Assembly: GCA_031841125.1 (NCBI GenBank)
Contig: CM063110.1
Coordinates: 34,797,214-34,861,213 of the forward strand
Reading direction: 5' to 3'
Source of the DNA: Acanthococcus lagerstroemiae
Lineage: Eukaryota > Arthropoda > Insecta > Hemiptera > Eriococcidae
Length of the DNA stretch: 64,000 nucleotides
Shown here: positions 62,201 to 64,000 of the stretch, piece after piece
Layout: each line of letters opens with the position of its first letter
How positions within the stretch are numbered: position 1 is the stretch's first letter
The notes under the pieces: model-generated
The model's input: only the letters and a program-made list of their open reading frames with translations
Databases searched by the model: none
Told to the model about the DNA's origin: nothing
Position numbers and translations under genes: made by a program

Positions 62201-62250
62201 TCAAGACCGAAATACCTGTAAATCATCTCAAAAATGAGAAAAATAACGCG
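14214..62250 (+). CDS. GckIII: GckIII-class Ser/Thr kinase gene (STK24/25/26 family), seven coding exons, 3' incomplete
   Basis: Germinal-centre kinase III, a Ste20-like cytoplasmic Ser/Thr kinase. Family knowledge: these kinases work with CCM3/PDCD10 and the STRIPAK complex in Golgi, cytoskeleton, junction and tube-morphology control. Joining the seven exons in phase gives 371 residues. The kinase domain spans about residues 10-260: glycine loop GKGSFGEV (16-23), VAIK lysine K38, alpha-C glutamate E55, HRDIK (127-131), DFG (147-149), activation-loop T163 within [13 protein letters not shown] (172-174), and the RPT motif near 247. An acidic Ser/Glu tail and EPWIMTV follow. All motifs are intact, so the gene looks functional. 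Inferred: further 3' exons encoding the CCM3-binding C-terminus lie beyond 64000. The three vertebrate paralogues cannot be told apart here; insects normally carry one copy. Confidence 0.95.
14217..14544 (+). other. GckIII intron 1 (328 bp)
   Basis: Bounded by GTAAGT and TAG. AT-rich with no repeat or open frame that I recognise. Confidence 0.7.
14545..14769 (+). CDS. GckIII: GckIII coding exon 2 (kinase N-lobe)
   Basis: 75 codons, residues 2-76, between acceptor AG at 14543-14544 and donor GTAATT at 14770. Holds the glycine-rich ATP loop GKGSFGEV, the VAIK lysine, the acidic [13 protein letters not shown] stretch typical of GCKIII with the alpha-C glutamate, and the block [15 protein letters not shown]. 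An open frame also begins at the GTG at 14548, but GTG is an internal Val codon here, not a start. Reading continues open past the donor to a stop near 14860, which is intron. Confidence 0.97.
16458..16829. mobile_element. MITE with CAGGGTGT ends
   Basis: CAGGGTGTTTACC at 16458 is matched by GGTAGACACCCTG ending at 16829. GTAGA lies just outside both ends (16453-16457, 16830-16834). The interior repeats TCCAATAAA-like words in both halves. Non-coding. Confidence 0.7.
17095..17229. mobile_element. near-perfect hairpin MITE (135 bp)
   Basis: The left arm reads TATATGTAAGG then TGTGCCAATTCACAATTTCT; the right arm is its reverse complement with one or two mismatches over more than 50 bp, ending CCTTACATATA. 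The loop is about 25 bp. High arm identity suggests a fairly recent origin. Confidence 0.8.
19037..19640. mobile_element. hAT-type foldback element (604 bp)
   Basis: Ends CAGTGGCGTAGCCAGG and GGCTACGCCACTG, each followed inward by a G- or C-tract. The interior is one large inverted repeat: TAAGAAAACACACGGAGCAA on the left pairs with TTGTTCCGTGTGTTTTTCTTA on the right. Flanks TCCGGTCT (19029-19036) and TCCGGTTC (19641-19648) share six of eight positions, an imperfect 8-bp target duplication. No transposase. Confidence 0.8.
19910..20452. mobile_element. foldback element (about 540 bp)
   Basis: Long imperfect inverted repeat. GTTCCAGCTAAAC then GAGCCAGTAGAAAATGATAG on the left pairs with the complement of CTATCATCTTTTACCGGCTC and GCTAAGCTGGAAC on the right; CTTCAAAG also pairs near the centre. 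Arms are roughly 250 bp. Non-coding; superfamily unclear. Confidence 0.65.
23045..23325. mobile_element. hairpin element next to the BEL/Pao fragment
   Basis: About 130-bp arms. CCGTGTGAAAGCATCAATAT on the left is exactly mirrored on the right, as are TAAACGTGTATCTTTG and the outer GATTATC/GATAATC blocks. The loop is rich in GATATCGG words. Similar GATATCGG / CACCGATACCGG words recur at 24435-24515, just beyond the retrotransposon fragment. Confidence 0.75.
23395..24430 (+). pseudogene. BEL/Pao retrotransposon integrase and C-terminal domain, broken
   Basis: The 3' end of a BEL/Pao pol gene. The order is: the integrase zinc-binding remnant ([18 protein letters not shown], stop, CHGCRKW); the integrase core with GVD (first Asp), ISDNGTNF (second Asp) and the YERMERVVK block (Glu); then the DUF5641-like C-terminus with [10 protein letters not shown] and [11 protein letters not shown]. 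In-frame stops at about 23593 and 24115 kill it. No protease, RT, RNase H or LTRs were found, so this is a fragment inserted in or captured by intron 2, in the same orientation as the host gene. Confidence 0.88.
24430..24540. repeat. GATATCGG-type repeat flank
   Basis: Two tandem copies of a unit including CACGATATCGG(G/A) and a GTGTGAAA motif, resembling the loop and arms of 23045-23325 on the other side of the BEL/Pao scrap. Confidence 0.55.
26334..26499 (+). CDS. GckIII: GckIII coding exon 3 (hinge and catalytic loop start)
   Basis: 166 nt after acceptor ACAG (26330-26333). It begins in phase 0 with [19 protein letters not shown], the hinge region after the gatekeeper strand, and ends after the catalytic-loop residues HRDIK plus one nucleotide of an Ala codon. 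The donor is GTAATT at 26500. The frame joins exactly to exon 4, which supplies the last two bases of the codon. Residues 77-131. Confidence 0.97.
27291..27555. mobile_element. hAT-type MITE (265 bp)
   Basis: CAGTAGTGTAGTCAAAGGGG at the left matches the inverse of the right end (…AAGCTACGCCACTG). G- and C-tracts lie just inside, like the elements at 19037 and 36274. No convincing target duplication remains. Confidence 0.65.
30358..33620. mobile_element. possible DNA element with CGC-rich subterminal repeats
   Basis: CCTGCCCTACGGGCAAAATA at 30358 and the right end (GGCGGAGTTTTGTCAGCAGG) are imperfect inverted repeats. Inside both ends lie 250-450 bp packed with AAAACGC / CGCGCG / GCGTTTT words, unlike the AT-rich middle. 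This is how multi-copy transposase binding sites look. No transposase was recognised between 30660 and 33170. The boundaries and the idea that both ends belong to one element are inference. Confidence 0.35.
33843..34606. mobile_element. short TIR element (about 765 bp), TA target
   Basis: TGAGGAGTTATCTGTCAAAA at 33843 and its exact inverse ending at 34606 form the ends; TA lies outside each. The same 20-mer occurs at 5089 inside the pogo-like element, linking the two. A Tc1/mariner-type non-autonomous element is the likeliest reading. No coding content. Confidence 0.7.
35370..35527 (+). CDS. GckIII: GckIII coding exon 4 (activation segment)
   Basis: 158 nt after acceptor ACAG (35366-35369); donor GTAAAA at 35528. 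Completes the split Ala and gives AANVLLSE, then DFG (147-149), the activation loop with [10 protein letters not shown], and [14 protein letters not shown]. Thr163 corresponds to the autophosphorylated Thr of human MST4 (T178). Residues 132-184; ends in phase 0. Confidence 0.97.
35708..36112. mobile_element. possible MITE with TTCCACCC ends
   Basis: TTTCCACCC at the left and GGGTGGGAAAA at the right are inverted. Inside, TCTGACA / TGTCAGA words and TTTCTGTCGGC repeat in both orientations. The arms are imperfect and no target duplication is certain. Confidence 0.45.
36117..36250. repeat. dispersed repeat, copy 1 (second copy at 39055-39180)
   Basis: AAGAGTATCT, CAGATACAT, TCTTATGGCTATC and GTAATAACGTCGT occur in the same order and spacing in both copies, with moderate divergence. 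Non-coding. Confidence 0.75.
36274..36427. mobile_element. hAT MITE (154 bp) with perfect 8-bp target duplication
   Basis: Ends CAGGGGCGAAAC and GTTTCGCCCCTG are exact inverse repeats. CGCCCACC flanks the element on both sides (36266-36273 and 36428-36435) without mismatch. The intact duplication points to a comparatively recent insertion. Non-coding. Confidence 0.92.
36656..38032. mobile_element. possible TIR element with TCCGGATTTTTC motifs
   Basis: CATTGCTGCCAGGTGTCCGG at the left and the inverse of the right end (CAGTGCTGTCAGATTT…) are similar. TCCGGATTTTTC occurs inside both ends in a pattern like subterminal repeats. The interior (36800-37950) has several GATTCGAAT words but no recognised protein. 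No clear target duplication. Confidence 0.45.
38925..39310. repeat. direct duplication around a dispersed repeat
   Basis: 38925-39050 and 39180-39310 are diverged copies (CGGCATTAG, GCCATTCTC, TGTCGGTCGGTAAA / TATCGGTCGGTAAA, CAATAGAC, ATCCA(C/T)GTCAAA) on either side of the repeat at 39055-39180. Confidence 0.65.
39330..40020. repeat. dispersed GTTCAGT / TTTCCATGGAA repeat cluster
   Basis: Repeated GAACTGAACTG words, AAATTTCCATGGAAAT palindromes, and two copies of GGGTATGATCAGGAGAAG (about 39943 and 40009). The block at 39480-39590 is the inverse of the sequence split at 9398/11740. Probably several overlapping copies of one family. Confidence 0.7.
40135..40650 (+). pseudogene. non-LTR retrotransposon RT C-terminal scrap (jockey-like)
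   Basis: Translation gives [20 protein letters not shown], then [18 protein letters not shown] and [10 protein letters not shown]; after a frame change come [13 protein letters not shown] and [11 protein letters not shown]. This order (dLGvilDskLtf…h i…v…ka…lgfi.R…f, then R..leYa..iW.p…ie..Q.rflr) is the conserved end of jockey-type and related LINE ORF2 proteins. Stops and frameshifts make it a dead remnant of a different family from the LINE at 49345-55600. Confidence 0.8.
40800..40985. repeat. two-copy direct repeat
   Basis: About 70 bp containing TCTTTTTTCCTCCTC / TCTTTTCTTCCTCCTC, AGGCCC, TTGTG and CGTTGTTGA(C/A)GTGT is repeated roughly 100 bp apart. No function recognised. Confidence 0.6.
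42090..42510 (+). pseudogene. Ty3/Gypsy reverse transcriptase N-terminal scrap
   Basis: One frame reads [19 protein letters not shown]. After a frameshift near 42318 the next frame reads [18 protein letters not shown], then [12 protein letters not shown], a stop, and [18 protein letters not shown]. These are the diagnostic blocks before the RT active site of Ty3/Gypsy elements. The catalytic YxDD part is missing; sequence identity ends near 42520. Dead fragment; no LTRs seen. Confidence 0.85.
42586..42715. repeat. dispersed repeat, copy 2 (first copy at 4311-4470)
   Basis: Starts ATTCGGACCTAGCAACG, almost identical to copy 1 over about 55 bp, then looser. It follows directly after the Gypsy scrap. 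Confidence 0.75.
44147..44452. mobile_element. MITE with GGCGCGTCCACA ends
   Basis: GGCGCGTCCACACTATGCC at the left and GGCATTATGTGGACGCGCC at the right are near-exact inverse repeats. The flanks are TTAA (44143-44146) and TTTA (44453-44456), which would fit a TTAA-type (piggyBac-like) duplication with one change. The interior is rich in GCCGAAC words in both orientations. Confidence 0.75.
44479..44622. repeat. 77-bp tandem repeat, two copies
   Basis: GCGACGCGTGATGTCAGTAG … TTCTTATCAATTGATG is followed after 77 bp by GCGACCCGTGACGTCAGTGG … TTCTTATCAATTGATG. Partial further copies (CGACGCGTGACGTCAGTGG, CTGCGTGACGTCAGTAG) lie at 45130-45205. Confidence 0.8.
44970..45115. repeat. GAAGCCGGAAG-type tandem repeat
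   Basis: Four or five degenerate copies of a unit of about 35 bp containing GAAG(C/T)(C/T)GGAAG and a TTTTT run. Simple tandem array; no function seen. Confidence 0.6.
46830..46965. repeat. cluster of short perfect palindromes
   Basis: Two perfect stem-loops (CTGCTTTCG…CGAAAGCAG at 46832-46854; CTTTTCGGCC…GGCCGAAAAG at 46861-46883). They are followed by two copies, 41 bp apart, of CTCGGAACTCGCTTCGCTCG continuing TTCCTCG. GC-rich in an AT-rich intron. Confidence 0.75.
46990..47110. repeat. direct repeat CACGTTTTAA / AACGTTTTAAAAAACGCAA
   Basis: ACGTTTTAAAAAACGCAA occurs twice about 72 bp apart, each followed by a (A/C)T(G/C)TCGACA(A/G)GGA motif. Part of the repeat-dense stretch 46790-47930. 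Confidence 0.6.
47281..47770. repeat. 299-bp tandem repeat with ~146-bp half-units
   Basis: GCGCTTCTTATGCTGAACTT begins at 47281 and again at 47580 with near-identity. Within each unit the block CAAAATTTGGAATCAA(A/T) recurs about 146 bp later in diverged form. The second unit is truncated near 47770. Open frames of 60-110 codons here are by-products of the repeat. Confidence 0.85.
48289..48474 (+). CDS. GckIII: GckIII coding exon 5 (kinase C-lobe)
   Basis: 186 nt, 62 codons (residues 185-246), after a pyrimidine tract and acceptor ACAG; donor GTAAGT at 48475. Begins [19 protein letters not shown] (the conserved Asp of subdomain IX) and includes [12 protein letters not shown] and [12 protein letters not shown], all characteristic of Ste20/GCK kinases. 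Phase 0 at both ends, so exon 5 could be skipped without a frameshift, though that would destroy the C-lobe. Confidence 0.97.
49130..49344. repeat. dispersed repeat R-A, interrupted by the LINE
   Basis: Shares CAGCAGTTGGGAAAATTTAC, GCGGAGTTGGGAAAATCCAA and a T-run/TTTGATACTTGGGAAT subrepeat with 10575-11690 and 57165-57375. It stops where the LINE 3' end begins; similar R-A text resumes at about 55855, beyond the LINE. Confidence 0.7.
49345..50330 (-). mobile_element. LINE, 3' half (minus strand)
   Basis: Read on the minus strand this is the C-terminal half of an endonuclease-RT LINE. Going from its 5' side: [20 protein letters not shown] at about 50275-50327, the RT active-site block with FADD near 50100, then [19 protein letters not shown] and [10 protein letters not shown] at about 49620-49760, and a 3' end near 49345. 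Frameshifts and stops are present. It is the same family as 1957-2335, and the continuation of the LINE part at 53703-55600. Confidence 0.88.
50331..50900 (+). repeat. left long terminal inverted repeat
   Basis: Pairs with 53120-53702. Shared landmarks include GGCCACCGGCCTAAAGTCAC, TTCTGGAACACATTTTTTGT and GCTGAACGCGCGCCGCGTA. Differences are single-base changes and small indels, such as one more T in the T-run at 50582. Confidence 0.9.
51105..51962 (+). pseudogene. Harbinger/ISL2EU-type transposase, one in-frame stop
   Basis: A DDE endonuclease that would cut and paste the surrounding element. Residues about 30-90 are a helix-turn-helix (HTH_Tnp_4-like: [16 protein letters not shown] … [20 protein letters not shown]). 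The catalytic domain follows: first Asp in LICDGTYL, with [14 protein letters not shown]; second Asp in FILDRGFRD; Glu in [13 protein letters not shown] at 51672-51674 interrupts the frame just after GFRDVVT, and reading continues in the same frame to 51960. About 60 residues normally between the HTH and the first Asp seem missing, suggesting an internal deletion. A GTGAGT near 51955 could be a splice donor. Upstream 50990-51100 looks like frameshifted N-terminal coding. Confidence 0.85.
52490..52575 (-). pseudogene. second DDE_Tnp_4 transposase scrap, opposite strand
   Basis: On the minus strand [18 protein letters not shown] resembles the second-Asp block [15 protein letters not shown] of the + strand transposase, with the Asp replaced and two residues inserted. 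It lies within the same element but in the opposite direction, so it may come from another copy. Short, hence tentative. Confidence 0.45.
52660..52820. mobile_element. hairpin MITE inside the Harbinger-like element
   Basis: AGTGACACTTTCTGCGAA at the left is inverted at the right end (TTCGCAAAAAGTGTCACT). GATGAAACGGGTCGAAAATT pairs with AATTTTCCACCCGTTTCA. Whole-length foldback of about 160 bp; non-coding. Confidence 0.8.
53120..53702 (-). repeat. right long terminal inverted repeat
   Basis: Reverse complement of 50331-50900 with scattered substitutions. Confidence 0.9.
53703..54225 (-). pseudogene. LINE reverse transcriptase, N-terminal half
   Basis: Minus-strand translation gives [20 protein letters not shown], then YDTGEML and [20 protein letters not shown] (fingers), and, after a frame change, [20 protein letters not shown], which carries the first catalytic Asp ([10 protein letters not shown]). 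It ends at the Harbinger-like insertion; the rest of the RT, with FADD, continues at 50330 on the other side. Frameshifts show it is inactive. Confidence 0.88.
54226..54999 (-). pseudogene. LINE linker between endonuclease and RT
   Basis: Minus-strand frames read [12 protein letters not shown] (the end of the endonuclease domain, with the SDH catalytic motif) near 54830, then a Lys/Glu-rich coiled stretch ([20 protein letters not shown]), typical of the linker in this LINE class. Broken into several frames. Confidence 0.75.
55000..55600 (-). pseudogene. LINE AP-endonuclease domain
   Basis: Minus strand starts [10 protein letters not shown] (in a second frame near 55520), then [12 protein letters not shown] with the catalytic Glu, [29 protein letters not shown] and [14 protein letters not shown]. 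The last motif is normally GDWNA, so the catalytic Asp is Asn here. The family is the endonuclease/RT LINE often annotated in insects as craniofacial development protein 2-like. The 5' end of the element lies near 55600, not sharply defined. Confidence 0.88.
55800..56030. repeat. dispersed repeat R-A, right part
   Basis: Two T-run/TTTGATA subrepeats with GAGTTGAGTCAGTT and AAAATCCAACAAGTCAAA, then a C-tract of about 20 and AGGAAAAACTCTCCGGTAC. Probably the continuation of 49130-49344 after the LINE insertion. Confidence 0.65.
57165..57375. repeat. dispersed repeat R-A, another copy
   Basis: AGTAGTTGGGAAAATTTACC, AGGCGGAGTTGGGAAAATCC, a T-run, then GAGTTGAATCAGTT and a C-tract/A-tract. One of at least four copies in the window. 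Confidence 0.75.
59172..59317 (+). CDS. GckIII: GckIII coding exon 6 (end of kinase domain, acidic linker)
   Basis: 146 nt after acceptor ACAG (59168-59171); donor GTAAGC at 59318. Starts with [13 protein letters not shown], whose Arg is the invariant residue of subdomain XI. The basic helix [19 protein letters not shown] follows, then the acidic [10 protein letters not shown] linker. Ends with two bases of a Thr codon completed by exon 7. Residues 247-294. Confidence 0.96.
59712..59850 (+). pseudogene. degenerate C2H2 zinc-finger scrap
   Basis: One frame gives [16 protein letters not shown], then [18 protein letters not shown], matching the H-x3-H / TGEKPY-like linker / C-x2-C … H-x3-H pattern of C2H2 fingers. 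The second Cys of the finger is Phe and the linker is altered (NDEKPSS). Flanks carry no further fingers. It lies in intron 6 and is probably a fragment of a duplicated or transposed zinc-finger gene. Confidence 0.6.
60600..60960. other. GC-rich island, unidentified
   Basis: A sharply GC-rich stretch in an AT-rich intron. The minus strand has an open stretch with [15 protein letters not shown] and [15 protein letters not shown], but no family is recognisable. No inverted ends seen. Could be part of a transposon, a nested exon, or acquired DNA. Confidence 0.5.
62022..62250 (+). CDS. GckIII: GckIII coding exon 7 (C-terminal tail), donor tentative
   Basis: Begins after acceptor GCAG (62018-62021); its first base completes the split Thr. 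Encodes [19 protein letters not shown], matching the (D/E)xWI(M/F)T motif that follows the acidic linker in GCKIII kinases, then a polar Gln/Asn/Ser/Pro-rich tail ending near HLKNEKNNA. The likely donor is GTAATA at 62251, after 76 full codons in phase 0. Without splicing, the frame would run to a stop at about 62355 through unrelated residues. No CCM3-binding domain is seen, so later exons are expected beyond the window. Confidence 0.85.
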
Positions 62251-62907
62251 GTAATACTTCTCTTTGCTCTTAATAGATTGGATTGTAGGTTTACCTACGC
62301 TCGCAGTGTGACCACTCTTCTAGGGGAGAAGATGGCCAGTTTTCTAGGAAAATAACTTGGGACGCAATCGCAGATTTCACACCCAAAAAGCCAGAAAGTA
62401 GCAAAAAAGGTCTTGGCTGTTCTGCTAGAGGTGCTATGAATGCCCTCATTTGCTCTCTCATGCTATGTACATGGGTGTACCTGGCGCCAATGTCAGATCC
62501 CGAGGGGACTACAGGGGCTTCAGCCTAATGCCAACGGGAACTAATACACTGCGAGGTGGGCGTGTAATAAGCGAAAATATCGACAAAAATTGCTGAAAAA
62601 TTTGTGGACGATAGAATAAAAAGACGAAGTCCGTACTTCCCGAATTTGCAGGCTGGCTGGTAAATCGGAGTAATTTTGCCGATGAAAGGTGACTTTGCCG
62701 ATTTTCATTTTTGACCGTATTACTGGCTCTGTGACGAATACATAATGTATTCCTAACACTTCTCAGGGCATAGATCAATGAAGGGACATAGATACAACCC
62801 TTCAAAAACCAGTGAGACGTATCACAGCCCGAAATAGGTGGCAAAGGTAGACTGTTTTTCGAGCACAGAGAAAGTTCCGAAACAGTAACCTGATAAATAA
62901 GGTCTAT

Positions 62908-63137
62908 CTGGTGTTGGAAGAACGAACGAGAACGAGAAGAAAAACGGCAGGAATGAGAACAAGAACATGCTGGGATTGAGAACGGGAAACGGGAACAGGA
63001 CCGGGTTGGGAACGAGAACGGGAACATTGGTAATTATAAAGTAAGGAGAACGAAGGGCATGAACGAAAACCATGCAGTTAGAGTTAGAGAAGAACGAACC
63101 AGAATGGAAACAAGATGGCTTTTGCGTTCTTCACACA
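62908..63137. repeat. GAACG-rich element, copy 1
   Basis: Begins CTGGTGTTGGAAGAACGAAC and contains many GAACGAGAAC / GGGAACGGGAAC words, ending near GCGTTCTTCACACAC. Related to 63227-63771. Confidence 0.65.
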
Positions 63138-63226
63138 CCTTTGCAGCTGGCGCGAAAGTAAAATTCTGAAAGCCTAAAACCAATTATATATTTTTGTAAT
63201 GAAAAAATTAAACTGCAGTACTGCAT

Positions 63227-63771
63227 CAGTGTTGGAAGAACGAACGAGAACGAAAGAATAACGACATGTTCTCGTTTTCAGAACAATAACATGATATGGG
63301 ATTGAGAAAACGAGATTGGGAAACTGAAACAGGACCAAGGTCAGTGGCGGATCCAAGGTGGGCATGGGGTACATACCCCCCACCCCCTTGGTTGAAATTT
63401 TTAATGCAATAATAGGGAAAAGGGAATAAAAATGATAAATTGTACGGCTCGTATTTTACACGCCATAAATGTATAATAACGCATCTGTATATTCGTCATT
63501 ACGTATCCTACATTAGATCAAATATTTTTCCGGGAGCAACCCCGCCCTCACACCCCTGCCAACATAATCAATATGCATCGCCACTACTGTACCCCCTCCC
63601 CCATCTCCTTTTTCTAAATCCGCGCCTGACCAAGGTAGGAACAAGAACGGGAATGGGAACAATATGGAAATGGGAACGAAAACGAGAATAGGAACGTTGG
63701 TAATTTTAAGATAAGGAGAACAGAAAACATGAATAAGAACTATGCAGGATCTTTACGTTCTTCTAACACTG
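63227..63771. mobile_element. GAACG-rich TIR element, copy 2, split by a hAT MITE
   Basis: CAGTGTTGGAAGAACG at 63227 and CGTTCTTCTAACACTG ending at 63771 are inverted. The interior is GGGAACGAGAAC-type sequence as in copy 1, interrupted by the MITE at 63342-63628. No clear target duplication. Confidence 0.7.
63342..63628. mobile_element. hAT MITE (287 bp) with perfect 8-bp target duplication
   Basis: CAGTGGCGGATCCA at the left and TAAATCCGCGCCTG at the right are inverse with few mismatches. ACCAAGGT flanks it on both sides (63334-63341, 63629-63636) exactly. C- and G-tracts lie inside the ends. Non-coding. Confidence 0.92.
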
Positions 63772-64000
63772 GATCTATGGAATCCAACCAGGCATTCACG
63801 GAAAAATTATTGTGGTGTCATTTTAAAGCTTGAACTCTCAGCTTTCCAAGGATGTATAGGTCTAAGCTTCGATCATATAGTATATGGACCGGTCAAGCTG
63901 CATAAGCCTATGTATTAAAAGTGGTTGGAAATATCGGCGGGCAAATGCAACAACAGAACATATTCCAGCAGAAAATGTGCTTATGCACACACCACTACAT

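Larger units (their letters stand above)
62251..64000 (+). other. GckIII intron 7, open at window edge
   Basis: Starts at the tentative donor GTAATA. 62260-62900 shows nothing recognisable. 62908-63771 holds two related GAACG-rich elements, one carrying a hAT MITE. No further exon of the kinase is visible. Confidence 0.6.

Noticed and set aside
62509..63027. 172-codon minus-strand frame rich in Phe/Ser/Arg
   Set aside because: It is the translation of GAACG-type repeats; low complexity, not a protein gene.

Overview
The window is animal nuclear DNA, most likely from an insect (arthropod). It is AT-rich and intron-dominated. The protein residues of the one host gene match insect germinal-centre kinase III (GckIII; vertebrate STK24/25/26, i.e. 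MST3/YSK1/MST4) closely, and the transposon families (BEL/Pao, Ty3/Gypsy, an endonuclease-RT LINE, PIF/Harbinger, pogo, hAT) fit. I cannot name the species from sequence alone.

Only one host gene is well supported: a GckIII-class Ser/Thr kinase on the + strand, filling 14214-62250. Seven coding exons can be placed with consensus splice sites and compatible phases: 14214-14216 (the ATG alone), 14545-14769, 26334-26499, 35370-35527, 48289-48474, 59172-59317 and 62022-62250. They give 371 codons covering the complete kinase domain and the start of the C-terminal tail. The remaining tail, where GCKIII kinases bind CCM3/PDCD10, must lie downstream of the window. Introns are 0.3, 11.6, 8.9, 12.8, 10.7 and 2.7 kb, plus one open at the right edge.

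Nearly everything else I could interpret is transposable-element debris. Region 1-13.9 kb, upstream of the gene, holds a LINE 3' end, a hairpin MITE, a decayed pogo-like element and a hAT-type element (9399-11739) with a smaller element inside it. Intron 2 holds hairpin MITEs, a hAT-type foldback and a broken BEL/Pao integrase fragment. Intron 3 holds a possible 3.3-kb element with CGC-rich ends. Intron 4 holds a hAT MITE with a perfect 8-bp target-site duplication, a Ty3/Gypsy RT scrap, a LINE C-terminal scrap and several tandem and palindromic repeats. Intron 5 has the most striking structure: a LINE (49345-~55600, minus strand) split by a 3.37-kb PIF/Harbinger-like element (50331-53702) that has about 570-bp terminal inverted repeats and itself contains a hairpin MITE. 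Intron 6 has a degenerate C2H2 zinc-finger scrap and an unusual GC-rich island. Intron 7 has a hAT MITE with a perfect 8-bp target duplication inside another short element.

No rRNA, tRNA, CRISPR or bacterial-type operon is visible. No clearly novel biochemical system is present. The best candidates for undescribed biology are transposon families (the long-TIR Harbinger-like element, the CGC-subterminal element, the foldback elements) and the one-codon first coding exon of the kinase.
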